Shown here: positions 32,877 through 44,692 of the stretch, in pieces
Position numbering within the stretch: position 1 is the first letter of the stretch
How the letters are laid out: every line of letters begins with the position of its first letter
Source of the DNA: Epiperipatus broadwayi
Taxonomy: Eukaryota > Onychophora > Udeonychophora > Euonychophora > Peripatidae
Direction of reading: 5' to 3'
DNA length: 64,000 nt
Assembly (NCBI GenBank): GCA_028023455.1
Contig: JAQFVV010006352.1
Span: forward strand, 2,376,204-2,440,203
Notes under the pieces: generated by a model
The model's input: only the letters and a program-made list of their open reading frames with translations
Told to the model about the DNA's origin: nothing
The model's database searches: none
Made by a program: the position numbers and the translations under genes

Positions 32877-33770
32877 CACCTGGGTCTCATTTTATGTGCT
32901 AGATAGGTTCCTCGGAAAATGTGCACAAAAGAAATCACACAAAAATAGACTTAACTTACTTGGAAAATGGGGGATATATTCCAGTAATTTTCAGAAATCA
33001 CATAAAAGCAAAGCAACAAGGAAAAATTACATTAAAATTCACATTAAAAAAATAAAGAAGTAAAGTATGACTAATGAAAAATTTCAAATATTTGAAAAAA
33101 ATTGATACAAGACAAACTTTTTTTTACTTTTTTTATTAACTACAGTATTTAATTTTACATTTTTCATACATATTTTAATCATTAACACTATTTGAGAGTA
33201 TGCATTCATTTGCAAATCAGATGTGATGTTCTGTAGCTTTTCCTTAAAGGAAGTCAAGAATCTCTCAGCAATTATGCTGTGTTGATGGTTTTCTGTTTTC
33301 ATATTAAAAAAATGAAATCACAATCAAAACAAAAAGATTATACAATATCATGACAAAGATTAATTTCAGTTTAAAAAATCAATAAAATCTTTGTTATTTC
33401 TTTTAACAATCTAAAAACATTTTTATTTCTCTTATATCCAAAAAAATGTGTTAAAAGTTTAAAATTTTTGAATATTTATTGCAATATTTTTATGCATAAG
33501 TATAAATCTATTATTATTATTTACTCATTAGTTTAAGTAGGTTATTTACATAGATGATAATATTCTAAATACAGCTTCAGGCCATATTCAGTTAGCTGCT
33601 AATATTTTTGAAGAAAAAAACGTATTTTAAGTCAAATTAAGTTATTAATAATTTAAATTTCTTGATATCCAATAAATATAGTAAAATATGAAAGATATTA
33701 AAAAAAAAAACATGAATCACATAACTTCAAAATTGCATTAAAATAATCCACATAAAACGAGACCCAAGTG
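32877..33770. mobile_element. pogo/Tigger-like element, non-autonomous, copy 1
   Basis: About 894 bp flanked by TA on both sides (32875-32876 and 33771-33772). Inverted ends are CACCTGGGTCTCATTTTATG on the left and CACTTGGGTCTCGTTTTATG on the right. The sub-terminal GGTTCCTCGGAAAATGTG and repeated TCACATAAAA/TCACACAAAA words have the look of pogo/Tigger-type termini. A minus-strand open frame at 33084-33302 (72 codons) matches no transposase that I recognise. A second, partial copy starts at 44731. Confidence 0.75.
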
Positions 33771-33772
33771 TA

Positions 33773-35360
33773 TTTAATTGTATTTAAGTAATTATCTAAA
33801 TAAATTTACTGTTTTTTTATATAGTAATATGATAGATATTACAGATGAGTACATTGATTTTAAACATTATTAAGCATTTCATTTTATTATAACTAGTTTA
33901 ATTGTCATGAGTAAAATTAATATAAGAATATAGCTTGGTTGAGTTAGTATAATTCAAAATTTATCATTTTATTGCCTTTTATCTTGTTATAAATAGTGTG
34001 ATTAATAATAGTAGATTATTATAAAATATAGCTTGAATAAGTTAATATTATTTATCATGTTATTAAACTAAGATTTAAAATTAATTATTAGGTCTTATAT
34101 CTAGTAGATACTATGAAAATGGTAAACTTATATACTCAAGCTGTTATGTAAATGAGATATTTATTTATATTTATAGCGATGTATATAAATTGTAATCATT
34201 CATTAATTATTTTATTCAGATATGAACATTTTAAAATTTTAGTATAATTTTGTATTTTTATAGGCAATGTTAAATTAGCTTAGGTATATTGGAATTTAGT
34301 TGTTTAATGATTTACTATTGGTTTTATTCGTTTATAAATGAAATATATCTTGAACATATACCATTGTTTTGAGACAATGATATTTGATTTAACTACTTTA
34401 GTTTAATGCATATTAAGTAAGAAATATATTTAGGGTATTTCAGGTGATGATCTTGTTTGTTTCTATTTATTCTAAGGGCTATTTGAATTCATGAGTCTAT
34501 AATAAAGATTGTCAACACTATTTTATTTTAGTGCAGTTGATAGTCAGATAGGTGATTAAATAAAGGATTCTACTAAATAATAAATATATAGTTATTGATT
34601 GGTATTCATTTTAGTATATTGGATTCATTATATTATGAAGATTATTATTCACATGGTATTATAAATATAATACTGTTTTTATATGAATTACATTTTATTC
34701 TATTATAAATGATCTCTAACTTCAGGAATCACTTTTATTATATTGGATAGAGTAGCCAATGAATGAGATAAATTTTATTCAGGTTACATTAGAGTTATTA
34801 TTTCATTGCATGTTTTTGATATGTTACGAATGCTATCTAAATAACTGCGGCTATAACAGAAATTAGCATATACACATATTTATTTTATTATAAATAATTC
34901 AGTAATTAGCAGAGCACAATTAAATAGTATCACTCTATTATGATTTATCACATCGGATTTGTCATAAATAATTTCCAAACCTGTGGTGCATTAAAGAAAG
35001 GGTATACTCTCATTTTTATTCTATTACAAATGGTGCAGTAACTTTAAGGATAGTAGTAAGAGATATTTTGTCATCATTTTTTATATTTTTATGTCAGTAA
35101 TAAAATGCTGTCTCTAAAATCTGTACAGTAATTTTTATTCTAATACAAATAGCCCAACAATTCTTGGAGCCTTATTAAACAAGGACCAATATTTTATGTA
35201 TCACATTTTTATTCCAATAAATTTGCTTATATTATTTACTTCTAATTTCTAATGTGTTTTTTTCTCATTTTCTAAGCTCAGTAAATGTGGTGCTTTTTGT
35301 TGATGTAGTTAATTCCATAACTCTTCTATACCCATACATCCATAAAATTACAATATATAA
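33773..35360. other. AT-rich intron sequence, nothing identified
   Basis: No supportable exon or named repeat. Confidence 0.6.
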
Positions 35361-35480
35361 AAATAAGGATTGATTTAATTAATTTCTAGAACCTCATGCT
35401 TTGGTTTTAAGTTAAGTCTAAAAAACAATTAATATTAAACAAACATTTTCTTTTTCTTTTTAGTGCACATTCAATAAAAA
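35361..35480. repeat. Half-copy of the 16257-16446 foldback
   Basis: Shares ATTTAATTAATTTCTAGAACC and AGTTAAGTCTAAAA with one arm of that palindrome, and has the TTTTTAGTGCAC flank. The opposing arm is missing. Confidence 0.65.
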
Positions 35481-35580
35481 AACATTTAATAAAAACATTT
35501 CAATTTTTTAAAGTTTTTTAGTATTGGCACAATAAATGAAAATGAAAAATTATATCTTACTTTAAATTGTCTGAAAACGT

Positions 35581-35655
35581 ATATATATATATATATATAT
35601 ATTTATATACCCATATCTATATATATATATATATATAATATATATATATATATAA

Positions 35656-35695
<40 letters not shown>

Positions 35696-35703
35696 TTATG
35701 TAT
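35581..35703. repeat. (TA)n cluster with ATAAGGCAT palindrome
   Basis: Three TA tracts. The last is bordered by ATAAGGCATATA and its inverse TATATGCCTTAT, so it can form a long hairpin. Confidence 0.95.
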
Positions 35704-35919
35704 ATATCATATTTAGCATGTGCATATAAATGATAAATATATAAAATATTTTTAACTGAAAAATGTTTGATATTTCGATAGTTTTTATTTTTATTTTAAA
35801 AAGGTGTTTAAAAGAAGCTAAACAAATTTATATAATGAATAACTTTTTTATCACTTAAATGAAGCTTGCAATCATAGTAAATAAAATCAATAGTGAGCTT
35901 TATTTATAATGTTCTCTCA

Positions 35920-36847
35920 TTAACTCTTTGGTTGACTGCAAATGTAGTTGGCTGAGTGATTTAAAACTTACAGAATCAGCACTAAAATATATTCATCTTT
36001 TAATATTATATTTGTTTTAGTTTCATTTGTAAAAAGTATATTAATAATTTGTCAGATTATGAAAGTGAATAAAAGTTTTTCCGAAAATAATTTTCTATTT
36101 ATAAATATAAAATATTTTATATCAGCGAACCCAAAAGAATGTTCTCATAATCTATTTAAAATGTTGCATATGTCATTGATTTTCTTTCTCAATTTACATT
36201 GTGAAAAAGTAAAGAACTTTTTGCTAAAATCTTACTATTTTTTTAAAATAACTATATTTTCAGCATATTTTACCAAAATTCATTACAATATTGAAATAAA
36301 TGCCTGAAAAATACTCTAAATTATTAATTTTGGTTTGAAAATCAAATAAAGAGCTTGGGGCAATTTAAACTGTTGACAGGTGTAAAAATTGTTGTTAGCA
36401 CTTGGTTTTTTTTTAATTTATGCTCATGTAAATGTATACAATTTTTACTAGACTCTTACTATTTTTCTAAAATAACTATATTTTCAGTATATTTTATGAA
36501 AATAATTCATAATATGTAAGGAAAATAATAAAAAAACATGGTAAGATATGAATTTTTGTTTTCAAAGTCAAACAGAAGTTGGAGTGATGAAAATTATTGA
36601 CAAACAGATTTCATTGAAGCAACCGATCAGAATTTACAAAGGTCTGTCTTCTCTCTTTGTTCTAACTTAGAACATCTATGTTATTGATTTTTTACTTGTA
36701 AAATAATTCAAGAGAGGCCAGCATCTTATGGTACATTTTAAGCTTTAAAATAAGCTTAAATACGCTACAGTAACATAAAAACTGCAGGAATTAGAGCAAG
36801 TTAAAACCATGTATGAATCTATCTGAAGCAATCAACAAAAGAGTTAA
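35920..36847. mobile_element. piggyBac-like MITE, copy 2
   Basis: TTAA at 35920-35923 and 36844-36847. Inverted ends are CTCTTTGGTTGACTGC and CTCTTTTGTTGATTGC. About 928 bp with no transposase. Its interior matches the element at 20199-21178 in the opposite direction (TTTTTTACTTGTAAAATAAT near 36690). The 36059-36307 open frame inside it is not recognisable as protein. Confidence 0.8.
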
Positions 36848-37599
36848 TAGAAATTTCTGCAGAAAGTTAATATGTATAGTCTTTATTTATATGTTATATG
36901 TAGTAAGTGTAGATAATTATATACATAAACTATATCTGTAACTAACTTTTCTAGTTAAAATTGACAGTTATTTCTATTTAAAAAAGTTTTGTTGTTTTTA
37001 AAAAGCTAAACAAAACTATATTATAAACAAATTTCTTACCATTTAAATGAAGTTTGCAATCTTGACCAATAAAAACAATAGTTAACATTATTTAAAACAT
37101 TTCTCTCACTTTTTTATATAAAACCTAAGACACCAATTTAAAATTAATGTGTCCTATCACTTTTAAAGACATTTTAAACAAATGTACAAAATTTCAGCAT
37201 TTTATATTGAATCTAAGTGCATTAAACATCAAGTTTAAAATGTTAAAAAGTATTATTAAATTGAAGAAATATTTATATCATCCTCTCAAAAAACTTATTT
37301 AAAACAAATGAGAGATCTAATATGAATTTTTAACTATGATACATAATATTATTGAATATTTTATTATATTTCTTTGTTCTTTGTTCCACATTTAAAAAAC
37401 TCAGTCATGTACTGAAGAGATGAGGATTGCATTTGAATTCACCTGGGATACTTAATTATATACTGGATTTCAAGCAATTTTATTGAATTTAAATATATTA
37501 AACATTAACATTAAAATTTCATTTGAATTTGTAAAGATCAACATTTAACAAATAAACAAACAAACCAATTTTTCAATTTCAATAAAGGCATTTTAAAAA
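36848..37599. other. AT-rich intron sequence, nothing identified
   Basis: No supportable feature; upstream Penelope sequence may reach into its right end. Confidence 0.5.
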
Positions 37600-38060
37600 G
37601 GATAAAATATAACAACTAGTTATAGAATGGTTTTAGCTTATAATAAAGGAGTCACTAATAAGATTGGTAGAAGATTATCTAATTTTAACAAAATTTCTAC
37701 TTTTTCTGTTAGCAAAACAAAAATGGTGATATTTCCCCATAAACCTAACAGAGTACTTTTGAAACAACACTGTGTTTACAAAATTCCATGTTTATGGTGC
37801 TTAAAAATTTATATAGAACAATTTAATAGATGAGTTAATGTCAAAATTAAAAAGCATAAAGTATTTCAATAAAAAGTTAAATAAATCAGCTTTAACTTCA
37901 CACTTTTTAAAATTGATTCAAACCTGATTTTGATAATTCTAAAATACTTTCTCATTTGGAAAAATATGATTTGAGAACCATGATGGAGTCTATTTAAATA
38001 TTAAAAAGACTGACGGGTTTAAATAAAGCTGATGAAGCACAATGCATTCCAGCTTTGTTG
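37600..38060 (+). pseudogene. Penelope-like element 3' end with GIY-YIG nuclease remnant
   Basis: The open part (37627-37833) runs from the RT-nuclease connector into CVYKIPCLWCLKIYIE, which corresponds to the GIY...YIG core of Penelope endonucleases, with GIY read as CVY and YIG as YIE. After a stop the match continues: a KIKKHK segment (the R...EH region), SALTSHFLKLIQT (the SAxAEH...H block), and LEKYDLRTMMESI (the R..xE.I block). Stops and altered catalytic residues show that it is dead. Penelope elements use RT plus this nuclease to copy themselves. It is antisense to the SLC5A gene. Confidence 0.78.
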
Positions 38061-38340
38061 AGACCACTTATTTTATCATTTTCTTCTAATATATCAACTT
38101 AAAAACAATTAATGGTGCAATTGAAGAAAATAAACATTTTGTTACCCAAATTCTGAATAATTAACTATCAAATATATGAGTGATTGTTCTTTATTTCATG
38201 GGCAATCTCCACATTACTTGAGATTTAGCAGTTTTTCTTTAAAATTTTACCTTGACAATGATGAATTTTATTTTGGTGAAATGTCTGGGAATTAATACAA
38301 ATTAATACACAATTTAACTCATTTATATATATATATATAT

Positions 38341-38558
38341 ATGATCACAGATGGAGCTTTACCAATAGCTCACTCAAGCTTGTTTACAAAAAATGCCAAG
38401 AAAGAATCGAAAATTCGATTCTCTCTCGGCATTTTTTGTAAACAATCTTGAGTGAGGTTGGAGACAATTTGAAAGAGATATTGAATTTTCAATTCTCTCT
38501 AGGCATTTTTTGTAACCAAGCTTGAGTGAGCTATTGGTAAAGCTCCATCTGTGATCAT
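38341..38558. repeat. Nested foldback element
   Basis: Ends ATGATCACAGATGGAGC and GCTCCATCTGTGATCAT are inverted. Between them the module with ACAAAAAATGCC and AAGCTTGAGTGAG occurs three times (one direct, two inverted), so alternative hairpins are possible. It resembles a foldback MITE; the superfamily is unknown. Confidence 0.82.
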
Positions 38559-38607
38559 AAAATGCAAGCTATAGGCAGGTTAAAAAATTTTTAACTTGTT
38601 TTTGTTT

Positions 38608-38609
<2 letters not shown>

Positions 38610-38675
<66 letters not shown>

Positions 38676-38680
38676 TATAT
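38610..38680. repeat. (TA)n(GA)n compound microsatellite
   Basis: TA tract followed by a GA tract with one AAA interruption. Confidence 0.97.
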
Positions 38681-38948
38681 TTAGTGTGTGGTGTTTTTAT
38701 ATATAATTATTTAAAAAGAAAGGTAACCCAGGCTAAGACAGAAAGTAAAATGTTTTGTCTTAATCTGGGGAAGTTAACCCAGATTAGCTACTTTCCTAAG
38801 TAAAGTGCTTCCTAATTAAATAATTATAAATGAAAAGTTCACACCTTAAATTATTCCATCTAAACATCCATTAAAATGTAATAAATTAAATTGTATTATT
38901 TATATATAACAAATATAGCTATTATTTAATAAATAAATCAGAATTTAC

Positions 38949-39076
38949 CTGCAATTTTTGAAATAACAGCACCAATTTTTTCAGACAAATTCGTTCCACG
39001 TATTGCTTTATTTAAAGGACTTACTATATCTTCTAGAGCTACAGTTGTCACACCATTTAAACCAGAGCTTAGAGAG
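38949..39076 (-). CDS. SLC5A-like sodium/solute symporter, exon C
   Basis: A 128-bp exon with acceptor TTTTATAATTTTAG and donor GCAG|GTAAAT. Its first base completes the Ser codon begun in exon B; 42 codons follow and it ends in phase 1, which exon D continues. The peptide SSLSSGLNGVTTVALEDIV followed by SPLNKAIRG is the SSS-family signature region: the Ser-rich SSxxN stretch of the helix that contributes to the Na2 sodium site, then the TVEDL-like turn and the cytosolic loop. In known SLC5A proteins this follows LPGLFVA directly, as it does after joining exon B. Plasma-membrane Na+-coupled uptake of a small organic anion or vitamin is the family role; the substrate cannot be told from this segment. 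Confidence 0.93.
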
Positions 39077-39171
39077 CTAAAATTATAAAAACAAACACAG
39101 TATAATTGTATTAAAACATGCATGTATATATATAACCAAAACTGCTTAACACTATACCAGCAAAAATAAAA

Positions 39172-39338
39172 ATGCAAAACCGTAAAACAATACAATACTA
39201 GAATAAATCCAAAATTTTACCAAATTCCTTACACAACCATGGTTTCATCTATTTGTATTAGATGAAACCATGGTTCTGTAAGGATTTTGGTAAAATTTTG
39301 GATTTAATCTAGTATTGCATTGTTTTATGGTTTTGCAT
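39172..39338. repeat. 79-bp-arm hairpin just upstream of exon C
   Basis: Arms 39172-39250 and 39260-39338 are near-perfect inverted copies around a 9-base loop; the inner arm is AACCATGGTTTCATCT. It lies in the intron, about 95 bp before the exon C acceptor on the gene's strand. Confidence 0.92.
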
Positions 39339-39344
39339 ATATAT

Positions 39345-39467
39345 TGTAATGGGCACATACGCCGTTACATTATTTTTTTTATTAAACATGAAATTAAAAT
39401 GTAAAGTTCACAAATAAATAAAAAATTTGTTTTTAAAAAAAAATTGAAAATTAAAAATCACCTGAAC

Positions 39468-39511
<44 letters not shown>

Positions 39512-41468
39512 CATCGCACAGATGAGAAATTAAAAAAGAAACTTTATTTTAAAAAAAAGGAAAAAGTTTTAAAACTAAATCTTTAACAAAAACTTAAAAA
39601 GATTTAGAAATAAAAATATATCTTTAAGTTTGGAAAACAAATTAATTAATCATAAAATGAAAATGATTGTTTTAATTAGGTAAAAGTAAACTAGCCCTTG
39701 GGCATTTAAAATGTATAAGCAACAGTCAGATAGGAGAAAACAATAGAATCTAATAGCCAACAAATCAGACCTCAGTGAAAGGACCATCACCATTGTCATT
39801 ATGTAATGTCCACTGGATCTGAAAGTCTACTATAAAAAGTGAGCGAAGAAAGAGCTGGGAGAGAAGAGATGTGACTATATGTGTTAGTGTGGAGTTGAAG
39901 GAGAAGAGATTGAAAAGATGCACTCTTCAATCCCTTCAGTCTCATTAAAAGGAAAGAGAAATGACATTGTTTTTTCTATATTGAGGACCATAAGACATCG
40001 AGGGAATTGACGCTGGCTCCAAATGGCAAGCAACTGCAAGAAATTAGAAACTACAGACTTGTTAAAACCATAAGAACTTTATGAAATGTAGTGAACATTA
40101 ATTAATTTGAAAACACTAAGACCTCTAAAATATAAACTTTCCCAGTATTTAAATTATTGCAAAGAGTATTGCCTATCTGACGAAACTAAATTATTTAATA
40201 ATTATTTTTATGGAATGCATTATTATTTTTTTTAAATCATTTCCATTTATTTTTTTTGTTCTTTTAAGTTTTTATTATGATTTCTGTTTTTCATTAAACT
40301 AAATTATACAAATGTTAAATTTAAGTCAGGTGTGAATGGCTATATAGATTTGTGAAGTTTTATTAGGGGAGAGTAATCATAGGTTATTCATTTCATAGTT
40401 GAATTAAGACAATGGATTGGATATATTGGTGTAATTAGTAGATGTATTATGAGTTTCCATACAGGCAGAATCGCTAGTATACACCACACACACCCTTTTG
40501 CCTATGGAATGGGATTGTAAGTCGGCAAAAAGGACCACAGTCCCTTCCTATGGAGTTTTTTTATTGCTCTTCTTGTCAGATAAATGTAGTATTCCTATCT
40601 GGATGAGAGTCAATTTCTTCTCTTAACCTATATTTGTGCAATTGTATTTGTGTTACATTGAATAAATCGATATATCAGATGGATTAACATTGCTTTAACT
40701 GCGAACTTTTGCCCTAAGGTTAAATAAGGAATAAAATATTTTCTTTTCAAATGCAATCTATGTACTCTATTCATACTCGACATTCAAAATGCATTAAATT
40801 TAAGTTGGGTATAGATGCTTGCATAGATTCGTTATCAGGTTATTATGTTTTTGTTTTTCATATTTGATCAAAATATATAGACATTTGATAAATAATGATA
40901 CATTATGGTGACTATCTAAAATGTATTTATTTGAATGTCTTTTAAGTTATTGGTGTCAATGCGACATCTTATGATGAATGCCATTGGGTTTCTTATAAAT
41001 TTCCCTCTGCAATTCCATCAATAACTTTATATTTTGATCGTTTATGTTTATTTTGAAATATTTTTAACCATGTAATCTATGTAACCGATCTATACTCAAC
41101 ATTATAAAACAAACTTTTGTAAATCCATCTGTGCGAACTTATAAAAATTAAAATGTAAATTAAAATCTAAAATCAAAGTTAAAAAATGTAAGTTAAATTT
41201 TAAAATGTAAAACTGATACTAAAATAATTTTAAATCTTATATATGTTTAAATAAATGTTTGTGTGTTGTTTCTGACAGTGGTTTCCTTTATTTTGAAAAT
41301 GTTTTAGATAAGAATTATTTTATTATCTCTGCTGTTCCACTGAGCTGGTGACATTGGGCTAATGGTCAGAATCAAAATATATAAAATAAAATAAAAAATT
41401 TTTATTTGCGAAATTTATATCTTAATTTTATGTTTAATAAAAAAAATAATGTAATGGCGTATGTGCCC

Positions 41469-41474
<6 letters not shown>
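39345..41474. mobile_element. DNA transposon-like element with long terminal inverted repeats, 2.1 kb
   Basis: The left end TGTAATGGGCACATACGCC faces GGCGTATGTGCCCATTATA at the right. Similarity continues inward for roughly 80 bp (TTTTATTAAACAT). Bordered by TA tracts, so the target duplication cannot be read. No transposase frame. The interior at about 39760-40080 is less AT-rich, with TCTACTATAAAAAGTGAGCG resembling a promoter. The block ATTAAATTTAAGTCAGGTG near 40315 recurs in altered form near 40795, suggesting an internal duplication. Superfamily unknown. Confidence 0.75.
39472..39510. repeat. (TA)n microsatellite
   Basis: TA tract inside the left part of the TIR element. Confidence 0.97.
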
Positions 41475-41499
<25 letters not shown>

Positions 41500-41536
41500 A
41501 TCCATCTTCTCCGATCTTTAGCCTCTCTTCTCCACA

Positions 41537-42544
41537 TCACATCCATTTGACATGTGGTCTCTTTCTGGGTATTTTAAAATTACTTGGAATCCAGTTTAAA
41601 ATTTCAATTGTCCATCTATTATCATCTCTTCTAACAATATGTCCAGCCAAACTCCACTTTAATCTTTTAATTTTTTCAATGAGGTCAGTAACACCTGTTT
41701 TTTCTCTTCCCCATACATTGCATTTTCGATCTCTTCTAGTTCCTCTCATCATAAATCTCTCCATACTTCTTTGACTGGTCTGAAGTCTCTGTGTTGCTCT
41801 TCTATTAAGTGTCCAAGTCTCAGATCCATAAGTAAGAACTGGTAAAACACATTTGTTAAAAACCTTCCTTTTCAAACACATGGGCATATTTCCTTTTAGT
41901 ATCAAGTTATTTATACCAAAAGCACTCCAAACAAGTTTAATTCTATGATTAATTTCCTCCATTATGTTTCCATCTGTATTAATAATCTGGCCAAGGTATT
42001 TGTAACTGTTAACCTTTTCTAATTCATGATAATCAATCTTTATTTTCATATTTTGAACAAATTGAATAAACATTACTTTAGTCTTTTTAACATTTATCTT
42101 TAGTCCTACTTTCCTACTTTCATCTGATAACTCCTGCAACATTTTCTGCAGCTCTGAAGCATTATTTTCAAAAACAACTACATCATCTGCAAAATCTAAA
42201 TGACTTAAATAATCTCCATTTACTTTCACACCTTTAGTTTCCCATTTTAATCCACAAAATACTTCTTGCAGCACTGCTGTAAAAGGTTTTGGAGATATGG
42301 AGTCATCTTGTCTTACACCTTTCTCAATGTTGACTTTCTTAGTATCATTATGTAATGTAATTGTTACTGTTGCATTTTTATAAATATTCTTTAAAATATG
42401 ACAATATCCTGGATCTATACCTTGATGATCCAATGCTTTAATCACTGAAGAAATGTTTATAGAATCAAATGCCTTTTCATACTTTAAAAATCCAAAACAT
42501 AATGACAACTCATATTCATTTTTCCTTTCTATAACTTCTCTCAA
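41537..42544 (-). CDS. RTE reverse transcriptase, C-terminal 335 codons open (copy 3)
   Basis: Continuous frame through RT motif A (LKYEKAFDSINISS), motif B (GVRQDDSISPKPFT, with Gly to Asp), the catalytic LDFADDVVVF box (about 42210-42180), the thumb (YKYLGQIINTDG) and the RTE C-terminal block (ETWTLNRRATQRLQTSQRS). The upstream finger region is in another frame (42541-42822), separated by a shift near 42545. It is an element fragment, not a host gene. Confidence 0.9.
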   Translation of the reverse strand: MREVIERKNEYELSLCFGFLKYEKAFDSINISSVIKALDHQGIDPGYCHILKNIYKNATVTITLHNDTKKVNIEKGVRQDDSISPKPFTAVLQEVFCGLKWETKGVKVNGDYLSHLDFADDVVVFENNASELQKMLQELSDESRKVGLKINVKKTKVMFIQFVQNMKIKIDYHELEKVNSYKYLGQIINTDGNIMEEINHRIKLVWSAFGINNLILKGNMPMCLKRKVFNKCVLPVLTYGSETWTLNRRATQRLQTSQRSMERFMMRGTRRDRKCNVWGREKTGVTDLIEKIKRLKWSLAGHIVRRDDNRWTIEILNWIPSNFKIPRKRPHVKWM

Positions 42545-43375
42545 TACCTGGATATGTCTACTGTACTAAAACCTCTTTTAAATCGAGCTTGTTCTCTAGG
42601 TTGGTGGAAATCCAATGTTCTCTGTAGATGAGTTGTAATTATCTTGGTAAAATTTTTATATAAAACTGATAAAAAGCTGATAGGTCTGTAATTTCTAATA
42701 ACTTCTTTATCACATTTTTTAAATATTAATATTATTACTGCATTCTTGCAATCATCCGGTACGTCTTTATCATTTAGACATTTGGTATATAACTTTGCTA
42801 AAAAAAATTCTATTTCTTTCACCTGCTTCTTTTAATATATCAATTATAATTCCATCATTACCTGGAGCCTTTCCTTTCTTCGTACATTTAATTGTATGTC
42901 TCACTTCTTTATTTAAAATTCTGGGCAATTTGGAAGATGTAATAGATATAGGATATACTTGTTTTTTATTACTATATAATTCTTGATAAAAATATTCTAC
43001 CAATTTCATGATGTCATCTCTTTTTTTAGTAATAATTCCATTTTTTTTTCTTATTGCAGATATAAATTTCCTACCAACACCAAAATGTTGTTTAACATTC
43101 TTGAGACTTTTATTTTCTTCTACAGCGTTCCTTGCTAGTTCACAGTTATACTTTCTTATATCATTTTCAACTCTTTTCTGCACCATTTTACAAAATTCGA
43201 GATATTCAATTCTTTTTAATGGATCATTTTTGTATATCTTCATAATACTTCTTTTCTTCATAAATTCTCTAGTCTCAGTAGAAATTTTATTGGCCAATTG
43301 CTGCTTTTTTTTACCAGCTATCTTTGTTGCAGTTTTTAAAAGTGTATCAGTTATTTTTATATTAATTTCATTCAA
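42541..43375 (-). pseudogene. RTE linker and RT fingers (copy 3)
   Basis: Two overlapping open pieces, 43375-42770 and 42822-42541. They hold the Lys-rich linker, KAPGNDGIIID, and NYRPISFLSVLYK of RT motif 1; a frame shift separates them near 42800. Confidence 0.88.
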
Positions 43376-44365
43376 ATCTGAATCATGCTCAAAATCTATT
43401 AATACTTGAAACCGATTTGTAAGTTCTAATTTTAATTTATTAGAATGTTTTTGAAGATTATAAATATCAACTGTAAATATTGTTTTTTTAATAACTTTTG
43501 TCTCTCTAGTTTTACATTAACACGTATCTTACACTTTACTAATCGATGATCACTTCCTGCATTAAATTTATTAAGAACATTACAATTTTGAAATATGTAT
43601 TTCCTCTTAGTCAAAATATAATCCAATTCTGCTGTATCTTCATTTGGAAGCTTCCATGTCCATTTTCTTTTAACAATTTTCTCAAAAAAAGAATTCATAA
43701 TATAAAGTTTTTTCTTTTTCTGCAAACTCCACAAGTCTATGTCCTCTCTCATTTCTATTACCATAGCCAAAATTACCTACAGCACTTTCATCTTTCATTT
43801 GTTTACCAATTGTAGCATTATTGTCTCCCATAACAATTTTAACATGTTGTTTACTCTAATCAAAAGCCGTTTGTACATCCATATATAAATCTTCTACTAC
43901 TTCATCAGTATGAGAACTTGTTGGGGCATAAACCTGAATTATCTGCCATCGTTATCTGCTATTAAGTTGTATTACTAATCTTGCCACTCTTTCCGATACA
44001 CCATTAATCTCCACAATATTGTTCTTCTACTTTTTTATTTATAATGAATCCTACTCCACTTGTATTTCCAATACTTGTGCCTTTATAATAGAGTATATGT
44101 CCACTTTTTAAATCAATTGTCTCTTCACCTTTTCTTCTAACTTCACAAAGTCCAATAATGTCTCATTTAATATAAGACAGTTCTTCTTCTAATTCTTGCA
44201 ATCTTTCTTCACTTGAAAGTGATCTGCAGTTGTAAGTACTTAAATAAAAAGTTGCCAAAAAATGGCAGCTTGGGTCCACAATCTGGGGATTCTTAGCACT
44301 CTCTGCCTTCAGCCACCAACCACTGCCTTGGTTAGTGACTTTACAGCCTCCTGGGAATAAGGGCC

Positions 44366-44692
44366 CTGCTTAATTTTTGTCTGTCATAATTGTATATATA
44401 TATATATTGAAAAAAATATTTATCATTTACACAAACATTCATTCCGCCTTATCAGGCACTGAGAAGAAAGACCATGGTGTTTCTTGATCTTAAACTCAGA
44501 CCATGCTGGCTAATGCATGTTGGTGAGAAGCCCATCCATGTTTGTATACTATATGAATAATCACATAGTAACTACAGTTGCAATGACAAGAACTTATGGA
44601 GTGGACATTAAAAATTTGCCCTGCTTGGTTCCTTTAAGGCCTCCAAGAGGAATCAAAGGTCTCCTTTCAGTTAATAGCAAACTCCTTTCTGT

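Larger units (their letters stand above)
41500..44365 (-). pseudogene. RTE-type non-LTR retroposon, nearly full length, broken (copy 3)
   Basis: Same family as copy 2, with the same 5' terminus at 44365. The 3' end is cut about 55 bp short, at a TA tract, and a small deletion lies near 41540. The endonuclease part is split by shifts near 43770, 43430 and 42800, and the usual start codon context is changed (TTGGCA where copy 2 has TTGATG). Endonuclease motifs LDYIL and GSDHRL are still readable (about 43640-43540). The RT half is the best-preserved in the window (see 41537-42544). Sense within the B-C intron of SLC5A. Confidence 0.94.

Noticed and set aside
37627-37833. A host gene encoding a 68-residue protein
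   Set aside because: The sequence and its continuation past the stop follow the order of the Penelope GIY-YIG domain.
44430-44500. Possible hammerhead motif (CCUGAUAAGGCGGAAU on the minus strand)
   Set aside because: The core does not fit CUGAnGA...GAAA, no stem I partner is found and the GUC is misplaced.
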